From the NCBI GenBank assembly GCA_900550785.1, contig URTL01000017.1, positions 1 to 21,266 on the forward strand: a DNA stretch of 21,266 bases, written 5' to 3'. Under the pieces are notes generated by a model, which was not told where the DNA came from, did no database searches, and worked only from the letters and a program-made list of their open reading frames with translations. This document shows positions 1 through 7,980 of the stretch, piece after piece. The stretch comes from an uncultured Collinsella sp. Lineage in GTDB: Bacteria > Actinomycetota > Coriobacteriia > Coriobacteriales > Coriobacteriaceae. Made by a program: the position numbers and the translations under genes. Position 1 is the stretch's first letter. Every line of letters begins with the position of its first letter.

Positions 1-28
1 GGGGAGGCCTCGCGGCCTCCCCCTTTTT
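1..28 (+). terminator. Rho-independent terminator of an upstream gene
   Basis: The sequence shows a 9-bp perfect stem (GGGGAGGCC, bases 1-9, with GGCCTCCCC, 14-22), a TCGC loop and a T tract at 24-28. The T tract follows on the plus strand, so it most likely ends a plus-strand gene lying left of the window. The stem may extend beyond the window edge. Confidence 0.8.
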
Positions 29-92
29 GCGTTTACGGGGCATAAATAACTCATTTACGCCAGACGATTTAATTCTTTTTGGTATTGAGCTT

Positions 93-560
93 TTATTTAA
101 AGAAAATAAAACGAATAACAAGGGCAACTGCTATGGCCACAATGATCAAAAGCAGGATTGTCAGTCGATGCTGCTTGCGTCGTTTACTTGATGAAACGAA
201 GATTGATTTTCCCTGTTTTGGCGTTTCGAGATAGCGAGCCGAATGCGTCAAGGTTTGCTTTGGTCGAGGACCTCTTTGTTGATGAGTGGCGGATGCTTTC
301 ATCGGCTCATCACTAGCTGCGCTGTTTTTAGATAATGGTGCGTCTTTCAGATATACAGGGTCTCCCGAGGCGACGCCCATATGTTTACGCCCCGTTTGGG
401 CATCCTCGAGTGTTTGATATCGATTTCTCGTCACATACTCGGGCTCCGGATCATTAATGGGCTCTTGCGAGATGTGGGGACGATGGAACCGTGGCGGCTG
501 CGTGGAAGTATCTTCCCCCTGCGTCGGCATAAACATTTTGTTCTGGTTTTGGTCGTCCAT
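93..560 (-). CDS. Hypothetical tail-anchored membrane protein, 155 aa
   Basis: I do not recognise the family. Residues 1-120 are hydrophilic, low in complexity and rich in Pro, Gln, Arg and Ser, so probably largely disordered. A basic cluster (SSSKRRKQHR, about 123-132) is followed by one hydrophobic segment (about 133-154) ending two residues from the C-terminus. This layout suggests a tail-anchored protein with its N-terminal part in the cytoplasm, the basic cluster acting as positive-inside anchor. An AAAGGGC ribosome binding site (564-570 on the complement) supports the start. The gene looks more AT-rich than its neighbours. It is divergent from the Hsp20 gene and shares a 277-bp upstream region with it. 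Function is unknown. Confidence refers to it being a real gene. Confidence 0.7.
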   Translation of the reverse strand: MDDQNQNKMFMPTQGEDTSTQPPRFHRPHISQEPINDPEPEYVTRNRYQTLEDAQTGRKHMGVASGDPVYLKDAPLSKNSAASDEPMKASATHQQRGPRPKQTLTHSARYLETPKQGKSIFVSSSKRRKQHRLTILLLIIVAIAVALVIRFIFFK

Positions 561-837
561 GATGCCCTTTAGCTCGTTACCAACAACGTGTACGCGCTCA
601 TTGTAAGCCCCTTGTTATTTGTAGCTGGGGACATACTCGGTATTTAAGCTCTGGTTCAAAGAACCTTAACCTTCCTAAAACCTAAGTCATACGCACTTAG
701 ATATGCTTATAGTACTGGACTCAAAAAACTTTATAGTCGATGTATATATGAGCATCGGGTGGGCATATATAAGAGCGTCAAAAGAAGTCCCAGTCACCTA
801 GAAGATGACTCGGCAGTCCTATAAAGGAGTGGTAAAC
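561..837. promoter_or_regulatory. Divergent AT-rich upstream region
   Basis: This 277-bp stretch separates the minus-strand unknown gene from hsp20 and must carry promoters for both. It is clearly more AT-rich than the coding DNA around it. It holds several TATA-like boxes (TATAGT at 708-713 and 732-737, TATATA near 743 and 766), a short GGTTC-AAA-GAACC hairpin (653-665), the CTAAGT dyad described separately, and CGATG-N10-CATCG (738-757). I could not pair a -10 box with a convincing -35 box, so no single promoter is assigned. Confidence 0.5.
682..700. promoter_or_regulatory. Candidate operator dyad upstream of hsp20
   Basis: CTAAGT and ACTTAG form a perfect 6-bp inverted repeat separated by 7 bp. 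The spacing equals that of the actinobacterial HAIR element bound by HspR (CTTGAGT-N7-ACTCAAG), but only about five and four of seven bases match in the two half-sites. It is therefore either a diverged HAIR-like site or an unrelated operator. The position upstream of a heat-shock gene makes it worth noting. Confidence 0.3.
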
Positions 838-1269
838 ATGGCAAGCATGGTTCCTTATCGTTCGGTTTTTGGCGTTCGTCCCTCTGCAAGCTCGCTGTTC
901 GATCTGTTTGATGATATGAGTGACCTAGCGAACGGCTCGATTGCCTCTAAGGCGTTCCCCGTTGACGTTGAGGATAAGGGCGATGGCTATGAGGTCAAGG
1001 CTTATCTTACCGGCGTCGCCAAGGACGATATCGATGTCGAGCTTAACGAGGGCCGTCTCTCCATTAGCGTGAATGTCGAGGAAGACGTGGAGAACGAGGG
1101 CAAGAACTTCCTGCAGAAGGAGTTCAGCTCGTACAGCGCGACGCGTGGTGTGTATCTCAAGGATGCTTCGAGCGAGGGTCTCTCGGCTAAGTACGCTGAC
1201 GGCATCCTGACCGTTACGGTTCCCAAGATCGTCGAGAAGAAGAACGTTACGAAGATCTCCATCGATTAA
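838..1269 (+). CDS. Hsp20/alpha-crystallin small heat-shock protein, 143 aa
   Basis: This is an ATP-independent holdase chaperone that keeps unfolding cytosolic proteins from aggregating. The alpha-crystallin domain spans about residues 39-132 and contains the family pattern LSAKYADGILTVTVPK (115-130), close to the usual A-x-x-x-N/D-G-V/I-L-x-V/I-x-x-P-K signature. A C-terminal I-x-I motif (I140-S-I142) fits the oligomer-forming tail. The start at 838 is chosen over an in-frame ATG at 805 because AAAGGAGT (823-830) lies 7 nt before it, while the upstream ATG has no ribosome binding site. The length is normal for the family. It is transcribed alone and ends at a strong hairpin. Heat or stress control is likely from family knowledge; the only sequence hint is the upstream dyad. 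Confidence 0.95.
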   Translation: MASMVPYRSVFGVRPSASSLFDLFDDMSDLANGSIASKAFPVDVEDKGDGYEVKAYLTGVAKDDIDVELNEGRLSISVNVEEDVENEGKNFLQKEFSSYSATRGVYLKDASSEGLSAKYADGILTVTVPKIVEKKNVTKISID

Positions 1270-1302
1270 CTTCGTTGGTGTTCTGCGCTATTAAAAGATA
1301 AC

Positions 1303-1336
1303 AAAAGGGGCTGGGAAGCGATTCCCGGCCCCTTTT
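1303..1336. terminator. Bidirectional terminator between hsp20 and yycJ-like gene
   Basis: AAAAGGGGCTGGGA (1303-1316) and TCCCGGCCCCTTTT (1323-1336) form a long hairpin with one mismatch. A runs on one side and T runs on the other make it usable from both strands, fitting its place between the convergent hsp20 and metallo-hydrolase genes. Confidence 0.85.
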
Positions 1337-1351
1337 GCTGTCTAGGACAGT

Positions 1352-2161
1352 CTATTGAATGGTTGCTGGCCGATACTGGCTTGCGGGGCGTATCGAGAGA
1401 TTTCGCGATCCTTGGAGAAGGGTGGCGGAGCTGCCGACCTCGTCATCCAGGGTTGCGGCTAGAGCTTTGGCATAGCTTTTGACGGTAAGACTCGGGCGAT
1501 TGTTATCTTGGCTGATATGCATGGCAATGAGCTGTTCGGTGCGATCGGTAACAAGCTCGCGTGCGGCTTCGGCGGCCTGATCGTTGGACAGATGCCCTTT
1601 TGTAGATAGGATGCGCTCCTGAAGAAAGCGGGGATATTCTCCCTCGCGCAGCATGGTCACATCGTGGTTGCTTTCGAGCGCGAGGACTCGACAATCTTTG
1701 AGGGTGTTCATGGCCTGGTTCGATAGCTCTCCGGTGTCGGTGGCAAAGCCGATGGAATCATCGAGGGCGTCGAATCGATAGCCGACTGGATTTATGACAT
1801 CGTGTGATGTTGAGTAGGTTTGCACCTGGATGCCGGCAATGGATAGGGTGTCACCGGGATCGAATTTCTCGACAGGCAGATGTGAAAGATTTTCTTTGCT
1901 CGAAAGTGTGCCCCTGCTGGCAAAGAGGGGGCCGTGCCAGTGCTTGCACCAGACATCGAGGCCCTTGATGTGATCGGTATGCTCATGAGTAATGAGAAGA
2001 GCCGAGACGTTGTCTGCCGAGAGCCCCAGTTCTGTCATGCGCTTTAATGTCTCGCGGCGAGAAAGACCGTCGTCAATCATGATGAGCCCCCGGGGGCCTT
2101 CGATGAGCGCGCAGTTGCCTTTTGAGCCGCTGCCAAGGATATGAAGGTGCAGACGAGACAT
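1352..2161 (-). CDS. YycJ/WalJ-type metallo-beta-lactamase-fold hydrolase, 269 aa
   Basis: The N-terminus HILGSGSKGN (7-16) and the metal-binding H-x-H-x-D-H motif THEHTDHIKG (H59, H61, D63, H64) identify a metallo-beta-lactamase fold. Further candidate ligands are H120, D142 and H215. The block ALESNHDVTMLREGEYP (161-177), followed by KGHLSN (188-193), is characteristic of the YycJ/WalJ/VicX subgroup, regarded as nuclease-like and tied in Firmicutes to the WalKR system and DNA repair. No two-component genes lie nearby here. The start at 2161 is chosen because the conserved strand begins there; an in-frame extension to 2242 would run into tilS on the other strand. The ribosome binding site is weak (GGA about 6 nt upstream). 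It is divergent from tilS with a 48-bp gap. The exact substrate is not shown by the sequence. Confidence 0.9.
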   Translation of the reverse strand: MSRLHLHILGSGSKGNCALIEGPRGLIMIDDGLSRRETLKRMTELGLSADNVSALLITHEHTDHIKGLDVWCKHWHGPLFASRGTLSSKENLSHLPVEKFDPGDTLSIAGIQVQTYSTSHDVINPVGYRFDALDDSIGFATDTGELSNQAMNTLKDCRVLALESNHDVTMLREGEYPRFLQERILSTKGHLSNDQAAEAARELVTDRTEQLIAMHISQDNNRPSLTVKSYAKALAATLDDEVGSSATLLQGSRNLSIRPASQYRPATIQ

Positions 2162-2209
2162 AAGATTCCAAAGGATACAATGGGTGCGAACGAATAGAGG
2201 AGGAAGCAA

Positions 2210-3751
2210 ATGCCAACGGTATCTCAGCATTATGGACACCATGCTGCATCGTGGGCTGATGATAAAGCTCTGGCAACGCGGCAGACGGCTGCCCCCGTGG
2301 TGCTCATGGTATCAGGTGGTGCGGACTCGACGGCTTTGCTCCTTATGGCGTGCACATCAAAGTTGGATATTCAGGATGGGCGTGGTGTAGCTCCCATCGC
2401 GCGCGAGCGGCTGCACGTGCTGCATGTGAACCATCATCTGCGCGGTGAGGCATCCGATGGCGACGAGGCCTTTGTGCGCGGCCTATGCGCACAATATGGC
2501 TTGCCGCTGTGTGTTGAGCATGCCTATTTTGATGGGGAGTCGGGCAATATTGAGGCCGCGGCCCGCGAGGTGCGCTATGCCGCGGCGCGGAGGTATGTCC
2601 GCGAGCTCTGCGCCCAGACGGGGGCACCGCGAACGGCGGCTCGTATCTGCACCGCGCACACGTCTTCGGATCGCGCGGAAACGTTTTTGATGAACGCGAT
2701 TAAGGGTTCGGGGCCCGCTGGTCTATCGAGCATTCCCCGCCGAAGGAATATCGTGGTGCGTCCCTTGCTCGACCTGACTCATGATGAGCTCGTGGGTTAT
2801 CTGCGGGTGCATGGTCAGCCGTGGCGAGAGGACGAGAGCAACGAGGACGTGTCGTACTTGCGTAACTACGTGCGCCATCGAGTGATGCCGGTGGTGGCGC
2901 AGCGCAACGCGAGCGTCTGTAAGACGATTGGCGCCGCCTGCGAGATCTTAGGCGATGAGGACGCCTTTCTTTCCCAGCTTTCCGCGCAGGCGTTTCGAAG
3001 CTGCCTGCGTAAGGAGGCGGCGGGTGCACTGGTCCTTGACGCTCGCCGACTGGCCGCGGCCGAGGTGGTGATTGCTCGGCGCATGGTGCGACTGGCAATT
3101 AAGCGTATCGACCCCGACGCTCGCCCGGAGATGCGGCATGTGGAGCGCGTGCTCGCCTGTGTCGCCGAAGGCTCGGGTTCGGTCACGCTGCCGGCGGGAA
3201 TCGATGCGCGCGTGGAGTTTGGCATGCTGTCATTCAAGGCCCCGGCGGCGCGCGAGGGGTTAGTTGCCGATTGGGTCACCATTCCCGGTCGATTGCCGCT
3301 GGGGGCGGGCCGCATCCTGGTGGCAGAGACGATGGCCGTCGAGCCGGGGTGCGATATTGTGCGCCGTGCCCGTGAACTCGCGGGTGCCGGAGGGGTGGCC
3401 GCTATGGTGGATGCCGCGACGCTGGGCTTTGCCGATCGCGATAGCGAACGGATGCTCGCCGGCTCGCGCGGGGAGATTCCCGCCGAGGCGCGTTTGGCGC
3501 GTCTGTGGGTAGACGGTCCCGTGCCGGGGGATGTGATGTGTCCGTTGGGCATGAGTGGGCGAAGTAAGAAGGTGTCCGACCTGCTCAACGAGGCTCGTAT
3601 TCCCGTCTCTGAGCGCGCAGGCGTTCCTGTGGTGAGAACGGCTCCGGGAGGTGCCGTGGTATGGGTCGCAGGCGTTCGCACGGACGAGCGTTTTAAATGC
3701 ACGGCCGCAACGCGCGTGGCGTATCTGCTTCGTGTGGTCGATGCGGAATAG
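2210..3751 (+). CDS. tilS: tRNA(Ile)-lysidine synthase TilS, 513 aa
   Basis: TilS uses ATP and lysine to convert C34 of the AUA-reading tRNA-Ile to lysidine, changing both its codon and amino-acid identity. The N-type ATP pyrophosphatase P-loop is SGGADS (35-40) after a hydrophobic strand. HVNHHLRGEASDGDE follows near residues 75-89 and is typical of TilS, as is the HTSSDRAETFLMN block (about 150-162). The C-terminal domain (about 440-513) ends with the region FKCTAATRVAYLLRVV. A strong GAGGAGGAAG ribosome binding site before ATG 2210 fixes the start. The order tilS-hpt-ftsH is conserved in many bacteria, including Bacillus subtilis, which strengthens the call. The protein is somewhat longer than many TilS proteins, with a roughly 30-residue N-terminal lead before the P-loop strand. 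Confidence 0.96.
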   Translation: MPTVSQHYGHHAASWADDKALATRQTAAPVVLMVSGGADSTALLLMACTSKLDIQDGRGVAPIARERLHVLHVNHHLRGEASDGDEAFVRGLCAQYGLPLCVEHAYFDGESGNIEAAAREVRYAAARRYVRELCAQTGAPRTAARICTAHTSSDRAETFLMNAIKGSGPAGLSSIPRRRNIVVRPLLDLTHDELVGYLRVHGQPWREDESNEDVSYLRNYVRHRVMPVVAQRNASVCKTIGAACEILGDEDAFLSQLSAQAFRSCLRKEAAGALVLDARRLAAAEVVIARRMVRLAIKRIDPDARPEMRHVERVLACVAEGSGSVTLPAGIDARVEFGMLSFKAPAAREGLVADWVTIPGRLPLGAGRILVAETMAVEPGCDIVRRARELAGAGGVAAMVDAATLGFADRDSERMLAGSRGEIPAEARLARLWVDGPVPGDVMCPLGMSGRSKKVSDLLNEARIPVSERAGVPVVRTAPGGAVVWVAGVRTDERFKCTAATRVAYLLRVVDAE

Positions 3752-3833
3752 CGTCCCACGTCAGCTATTCTGTGCGACGTTGGCGGTATTCCCGCGCTGA
3801 TGGCGTACGGGCTGGAAAATATACCCCGTGCGC

Positions 3834-3842
3834 TGCTAGAAT
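3834..3842 (+). promoter_or_regulatory. Extended -10 promoter upstream of hpt-ftsH
   Basis: TGCTAGAAT is an extended -10 element (TG-N-TAGAAT) about 57 bp before the hpt start. No good -35 hexamer lies 16-18 bp upstream, as is common with extended -10 promoters. A nearly identical box (TGCTAGACT) precedes the nuclease gene on the other strand. Confidence 0.45.
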
Positions 3843-3898
3843 ATGAAGTTCGCGTCCATACGGCGGTGTGTGGGCGATAAGCACAAGAAAGGGTTGTC

Positions 3899-4447
3899 AT
3901 GGCTTCTCAACATCCGGATATCGAGAAGGTTCTGTTTACGCAGGAGGATATCGACGGTATCGTCTCTCGCCTAGGCGAGCAGATTACTCGCGACTACGCG
4001 GGTAAGGATCTGGTGCTGATTGCGGTCCTGCGCGGCGCCGTGGTCTTTATGGGCGACCTGATGCGCAAGATCGAGCTGCCGACCAACATCGATTTCATGG
4101 CTGTTTCGAGCTATGGTGACGGCGTGAAGTCCTCGGGTATCGTGCGTATCATTAAGGACCTGGATATCGACATCCGCGGTCGCGACGTGCTGATCGTCGA
4201 GGACATTCTGGACTCGGGCCTGACGCTCAAGTATCTGATGAAGAACCTCGAGAGCCGCAAGCCCGCTTCTCTGGAGGTCGCCGCCTTCCTGTGGAAGGAC
4301 GTCGAGGACCGTACCTCGGCCATCACGCCCAAGTATGTTGGAACCCATTGCCCCGATGCCTTTGTGGTGGGCTACGGCCTCGACTATGCCGAGCGCTATC
4401 GTAACCTTCCGTATCTGGGCATTTTGAAACCGGAGGTTTATTCGTAA
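3899..4447 (+). CDS. hpt: Hypoxanthine (guanine) phosphoribosyltransferase, 182 aa
   Basis: This purine-salvage enzyme transfers the phosphoribosyl group of PRPP to hypoxanthine or guanine, giving IMP or GMP in the cytosol. The PRPP-binding loop VLIVEDILDSGLTL (97-110) with the acidic pair E101-D102 is clear. The flexible-loop region SSYGDGVKSSG (70-80) and the N-terminal VLRGAVVF (43-50) also match the family. The length is usual. AAGAAAGGG (3885-3893) precedes ATG 3899. It lies 147 bp after tilS and only 1 nt before ftsH, so hpt and ftsH are almost certainly co-transcribed, from the extended -10 box at 3834 or by read-through from tilS. Confidence 0.97.
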   Translation: MASQHPDIEKVLFTQEDIDGIVSRLGEQITRDYAGKDLVLIAVLRGAVVFMGDLMRKIELPTNIDFMAVSSYGDGVKSSGIVRIIKDLDIDIRGRDVLIVEDILDSGLTLKYLMKNLESRKPASLEVAAFLWKDVEDRTSAITPKYVGTHCPDAFVVGYGLDYAERYRNLPYLGILKPEVYS

Positions 4448-4448
4448 G

Positions 4449-6572
4449 ATGCCCGACGACCGTAACGATAATAATTCCCAGACTCCCCGGGAGCCTAAGA
4501 TCCCGGGGGTGCCCGGAGGCAAGAAGCCCACGCGTACGGGCTGGCTGTATTTTATTTTGGCTTGCGCGCTCCTGGGCTACGCCTTCTTTAACATGGGCTC
4601 CGGCTTTGCCAATTCCAGCAATACCGTTAAGCTCGCGACGAGCGAGATGGTGAGTGCCATCAAGCAGGATCGCGTCGAAGATCTGACCTATACGGTTCAA
4701 GACGGAAGCGTGACGGGTCATTACTGGAAGACGAAGAAGGACAAGGGCGATACGAGCGAGCTCAAGAGCTTCTCCTCGACCTATATCGGCTCCGATTCGC
4801 TTGCCGAGCTTATGGCGGAGCACCCCGATACTAAGTACATCGTCAACACCAATGATCCCGATTTTTGGGGCGACTTGGCGATGAGCGTGCTTCCGACGAT
4901 CGCCCTGATCGCTATCATGTTCTACTTTATGCGCCAGATGATGGGCGCCAACAACAGGAACATGCAGTTTGGCAAGACCAACGCCAAGACCAACGAGGCC
5001 ACGCGCCCCAAGGTCAAGTTTGAAGATGTTGCCGGCGTGGACGAGGCAGTCGAGGAGCTCGAGGAGATCCGTGACTTTTTGAGCGATCCGGATCGCTATC
5101 GCAAACTGGGCGCCAAGATCCCGCGTGGCGTGTTGCTGGTGGGCCCTCCGGGCACCGGTAAAACGCTGCTGGCCAAGGCCGTTGCCGGCGAGGCGGGTGT
5201 GCCGTTCTTTAGCATCTCTGGTTCCGACTTTGTCGAGATGTTCGTGGGTGTCGGCGCCAGCCGTGTGCGTGACCTCTTTAAGGAGGCCAAGTCCCAGGCC
5301 CCGTCGATCATCTTCATCGATGAGATCGATGCCGTGGGACGTCAGCGCGGAGCTGGCTTGGGCGGCGGTCACGACGAGCGCGAGCAGACGCTCAACCAGC
5401 TGCTGGTCGAGATGGACGGTTTTGAGGAGAGCGAGTCGGTCATCCTGATTGCTGCGACCAACCGTCCTGACATCCTGGATCCGGCATTGCTGCGTCCCGG
5501 TCGTTTTGACCGTCAGGTCACGGTCGACCGTCCGGATGTGAAGGGCCGCGAGCAGATCTTGCGCGTGCATGCCGAGAACAAGCCGATGGACGAGGACGTG
5601 AAGTTTGAGAAGCTCGCCCAGATGACCGTTGGCTTCACCGGTGCCGATTTGGCAAATCTGCTCAACGAGTCTGCGCTGCTGGCTGCCCGCCGCCATCGTT
5701 CCGTGATCTCGATGGACGAGGTCGAGGAATCGATGGAGCGCGTGATTGCCGGACCGCAGCGCAAGGGTCGCGTGATGACCGAGGCCGAGCGCACCACGAT
5801 TGCCTACCATGAGAGCGGCCATGCCCTGGTGGGTCACATCTTGGAGCATTCCGATCCGGTCCACAAGATCTCGATTGCCAGCCGCGGCCAGGCGCTGGGC
5901 TATACGCTGCAGCTTCCGCAGGAGGACCACTTCCTCAAGACCAAGAACGAGATGCTCGACGAGCTTGCCGTGTTCTTGGGCGGTCGCGTTGCCGAGGAGC
6001 TCATGTGCGACGACATCACGTCGGGCGCGAGCAACGATCTGGAGCGCGCGACTAAGATGGCGCGCGAGATGGTCACGCGCCTGGGCATGAGCGAGGAACT
6101 GGGCACGCAAGTGTTTGGCGAGGCGCAGCATCAGGTGTTCCTTGGTCGCGATTACGCCGATCACCAGGATTACTCCGAGGAGACGGCGCGCCGCATCGAT
6201 ATCGAGGTCCAGCGCATTATGCGTGAGGCCCATCGCCGTGCGGTCGAGATTTTGGATGCCCGTCGCGATCAGCTCGACCTGATGGCCAAGGTGCTGCTTG
6301 AGCGCGAGACCGTCGAAGGCGACGCCGTGAACGCCCTGCTCGACAACGAGTGGGATGCCTACCTTGAGCGCGAGAGCGATATCCTGGCAGCCAAGGAGGA
6401 GCGCAATGCCAAGGCGGCCGGTATGCCGACCAAGAAGCGTGCGCCTCGTATGAGCGAGGAGGAGCTGGCGGCTGATGCCGCAGCCTTTGCGCAGGCGGCC
6501 ATGCGGGAGGATGCAGAAGCCGCATCCGAGACTGCCGATGATGCCGGTGCCGACACCGACGCCGACAAATAG
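4449..6572 (+). CDS. ftsH: ATP-dependent zinc metalloprotease FtsH, 707 aa
   Basis: FtsH is a membrane-anchored AAA+ hexamer that extracts and degrades misfolded membrane proteins and short-lived regulators. Two membrane segments (about 31-50 and 144-163) enclose an external domain. The AAA module has Walker A GPPGTGKT (232-239), Walker B IIFIDEID and the second region of homology around ATNRPDILDPALLRPGRFDR. The zinc site is HESGH (H454, H458), with D530 in the SGASNDLERA block as the likely third ligand. The C-terminal tail (about 650-707) is rich in Ala, Glu and Asp and probably disordered; it makes the protein longer than the E. coli form. The ribosome binding site GGAGG lies inside the end of hpt, suggesting translational coupling. 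A strong terminator follows. Confidence 0.98.
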   Translation: MPDDRNDNNSQTPREPKIPGVPGGKKPTRTGWLYFILACALLGYAFFNMGSGFANSSNTVKLATSEMVSAIKQDRVEDLTYTVQDGSVTGHYWKTKKDKGDTSELKSFSSTYIGSDSLAELMAEHPDTKYIVNTNDPDFWGDLAMSVLPTIALIAIMFYFMRQMMGANNRNMQFGKTNAKTNEATRPKVKFEDVAGVDEAVEELEEIRDFLSDPDRYRKLGAKIPRGVLLVGPPGTGKTLLAKAVAGEAGVPFFSISGSDFVEMFVGVGASRVRDLFKEAKSQAPSIIFIDEIDAVGRQRGAGLGGGHDEREQTLNQLLVEMDGFEESESVILIAATNRPDILDPALLRPGRFDRQVTVDRPDVKGREQILRVHAENKPMDEDVKFEKLAQMTVGFTGADLANLLNESALLAARRHRSVISMDEVEESMERVIAGPQRKGRVMTEAERTTIAYHESGHALVGHILEHSDPVHKISIASRGQALGYTLQLPQEDHFLKTKNEMLDELAVFLGGRVAEELMCDDITSGASNDLERATKMAREMVTRLGMSEELGTQVFGEAQHQVFLGRDYADHQDYSEETARRIDIEVQRIMREAHRRAVEILDARRDQLDLMAKVLLERETVEGDAVNALLDNEWDAYLERESDILAAKEERNAKAAGMPTKKRAPRMSEEELAADAAAFAQAAMREDAEAASETADDAGADTDADK

Positions 6573-6583
6573 TCTTTGTGGTG

Positions 6584-6620
6584 AAAGCCTCCGCGGGGAA
6601 ACCTGCGGAGGCTTTTTCTT
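6584..6620 (+). terminator. Rho-independent terminator after ftsH
   Basis: AAAGCCTCCGC (6584-6594) pairs perfectly with GCGGAGGCTTT (6605-6615) over a 10-nt loop, followed by TTTTTCTTTT. This ends the hpt-ftsH transcript. Confidence 0.92.
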
Positions 6621-6641
6621 TTGAGCGATATGGGGCCATCT

Positions 6642-6701
6642 GTTGATTGGGGACAGACTTAAATGAGTGTTTTCACGCATTTAAGCCTGTCCCCAATCAA
6701 C
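6642..6701. repeat. 60-nt near-perfect hairpin, REPIN-like
   Basis: Two 24-nt arms (6642-6665 and 6678-6701) are complementary at 23 of 24 positions around a 12-nt centre that contains GTG-TTTT-CAC, so the hairpin continues to its tip. The outer arm reads GTTGATTGGGGACAG and the inner part CTTAAATG. There is no T tract and a true terminator already lies just upstream, so this is not the ftsH terminator. The shape fits a REP doublet (REPIN/BIME) mobilised by a distant RAYT transposase; that origin is inference. Confidence 0.8.
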
Positions 6702-6731
6702 ATTGCTGCGGCGCTTTGCCCGACTAAAGCG

Positions 6732-6737
6732 TACAAT
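6732..6737 (+). promoter_or_regulatory. Possible -10 box of the aminotransferase gene
   Basis: TACAAT, within GCGTACAAT, lies 25 bp before the start codon. The same nonamer precedes the PHP-phosphatase gene at 8066-8074. No acceptable -35 box was found, so the call is tentative. Confidence 0.3.
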
Positions 6738-6761
6738 ACCGCCTATGCGAAAGGGGAACAG

Positions 6762-7952
6762 ATGATCAACGAAACTATGTATGCTCGCGGTGCGGAAAGC
6801 TCCATCATTCGCGAGATTTTTAGCTATGGCCTTGAGCGTAAGGCGCAAATCGGCGCGGAAAACGTGTTCGATTTCTCGCTGGGCAACCCGAGCGTTCCGG
6901 CGCCCGCTGCCGTGGCGGAGTCCATCAAAAAGGCGCTTGAACTGCCGAGTGACCAGCTGCACGGATACACGCCCGCACCGGGCCTGCCGCAGTGCCGTAC
7001 CGCCGTGGCTGAGTCGCTCAACCGCCGCTTTGGTACGAGTTATGAGGGCAAGGATGTCTTTATGACGGTGGGCGCTGCAGCTTCGCTCACCTGCACGCTC
7101 AACGCCGTTACGAACCCGGGCGATGAGGTTATCGTCATTGCGCCGTATTTTCCGGAGTATCGCGTGTGGATTGAGAAGGCCGGCTGTACGTGTGTCGAGG
7201 CGCTCGCCGATGAAGATACGTTCCAGCTGAGCGTGGATAACGTGCTCAAGGCGATTACCGATAAGACGACTGCTGTCATCATCGACTCGCCCAACAATCC
7301 GACCGGTGCCGTATATACGCGCGACACGCTGACGCGACTGACCAATGTTTTACGCGAGGTCAACGCCAAGCGCGATCCCGAGAACCCGATTATGCTCATC
7401 TCGGATGAGCCGTATCGCGAGATTGTCTATGGCGCCGAGGTGCCTTGGGTGCCTTCGATCTACGAGCACACCATCGTGTGCTACTCGTATTCCAAGTCGC
7501 TTTCGCTACCGGGCGAGCGCGTGGGGTGGATCCTGGTTCCCAATACGAATCCTCAGGCAGCTCGTCTAATGCCCGCCGTTGCCGGTGCCGCCCGCACGCT
7601 GGGCTTCGTGTGCGCGCCGGCGCTCTTCCAGCGCGTAATTATCGACTGCATCGATGAGCCGAGTGACGTTGAGGCCTATGCGCGCAACCGCACGGCGCTT
7701 ACCAGTGCATTGGCGGAGTACGGCTACACCTATGTTGAGCCGGATGGCGCTTTCTACCTATGGGTGAAAGCACTGGAGCCCGATGCGAACGCCTTTTGCG
7801 GGCGCGCGAAGAAGTACGAACTGCTCGCAGTGCCCTCGGACAGCTTTGGCATGCCGGGCTGGTTCCGCTTGGGCTACTGCGTGAGCTACGAGGCTATCGT
7901 CAACTCACTGCCCGCCTGGAAGCAGCTGGCCGACGAGTATCGTTCAAAGTAA
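6762..7952 (+). CDS. PLP-dependent class I/II aminotransferase, 396 aa
   Basis: This is a fold-type I aminotransferase that moves an amino group between an amino acid and a 2-oxo acid using pyridoxal phosphate. Landmarks are SPNNPTG (176-182, with the cofactor-contacting Asn), SDEPY (214-218, Asp to the pyridine nitrogen), YSYSKSLSLPGERVGW with Schiff-base K245, and R369 in FRLGYC for the substrate carboxylate. Overall it is aspartate-aminotransferase-like, but the substrate cannot be read from motifs alone. The start at 6762 is chosen for AAAGGGG 5 nt upstream; the frame stays open to 6663, inside the hairpin, but that part has no ribosome binding site. It sits alone between the ftsH terminator and its own stem-loop at 7981. 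Confidence 0.93.
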   Translation: MINETMYARGAESSIIREIFSYGLERKAQIGAENVFDFSLGNPSVPAPAAVAESIKKALELPSDQLHGYTPAPGLPQCRTAVAESLNRRFGTSYEGKDVFMTVGAAASLTCTLNAVTNPGDEVIVIAPYFPEYRVWIEKAGCTCVEALADEDTFQLSVDNVLKAITDKTTAVIIDSPNNPTGAVYTRDTLTRLTNVLREVNAKRDPENPIMLISDEPYREIVYGAEVPWVPSIYEHTIVCYSYSKSLSLPGERVGWILVPNTNPQAARLMPAVAGAARTLGFVCAPALFQRVIIDCIDEPSDVEAYARNRTALTSALAEYGYTYVEPDGAFYLWVKALEPDANAFCGRAKKYELLAVPSDSFGMPGWFRLGYCVSYEAIVNSLPAWKQLADEYRSK

Positions 7953-7980
7953 AGCGCTCTGCTTACAATGTTTTACGTGA

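Noticed and set aside
618..645. TGGGGACATACTCGGTATTTAAG-like string resembling the REPIN arm at 6642
   Set aside because: Only the GGGGACA and TTTAAG ends agree, the spacing differs and no second arm is present, so it may be chance.
2866..3900. 344-codon minus-strand frame opposite tilS
   Set aside because: It is Ser/Arg/Thr/Ala-rich with no recognisable motif and covers the tilS C-terminus and hpt upstream region.
4323..6680. 785-codon open frame on the minus strand opposite ftsH
   Set aside because: It is the mirror of a well-supported gene with GC-rich third positions, runs through the terminator and the hairpin, and has no family resemblance or ribosome binding site.
6663..6761. In-frame N-terminal extension of the aminotransferase
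   Set aside because: It begins inside the 60-nt hairpin, has no ribosome binding site and is not like the family; ATG 6762 has AAAGGGG at good spacing.
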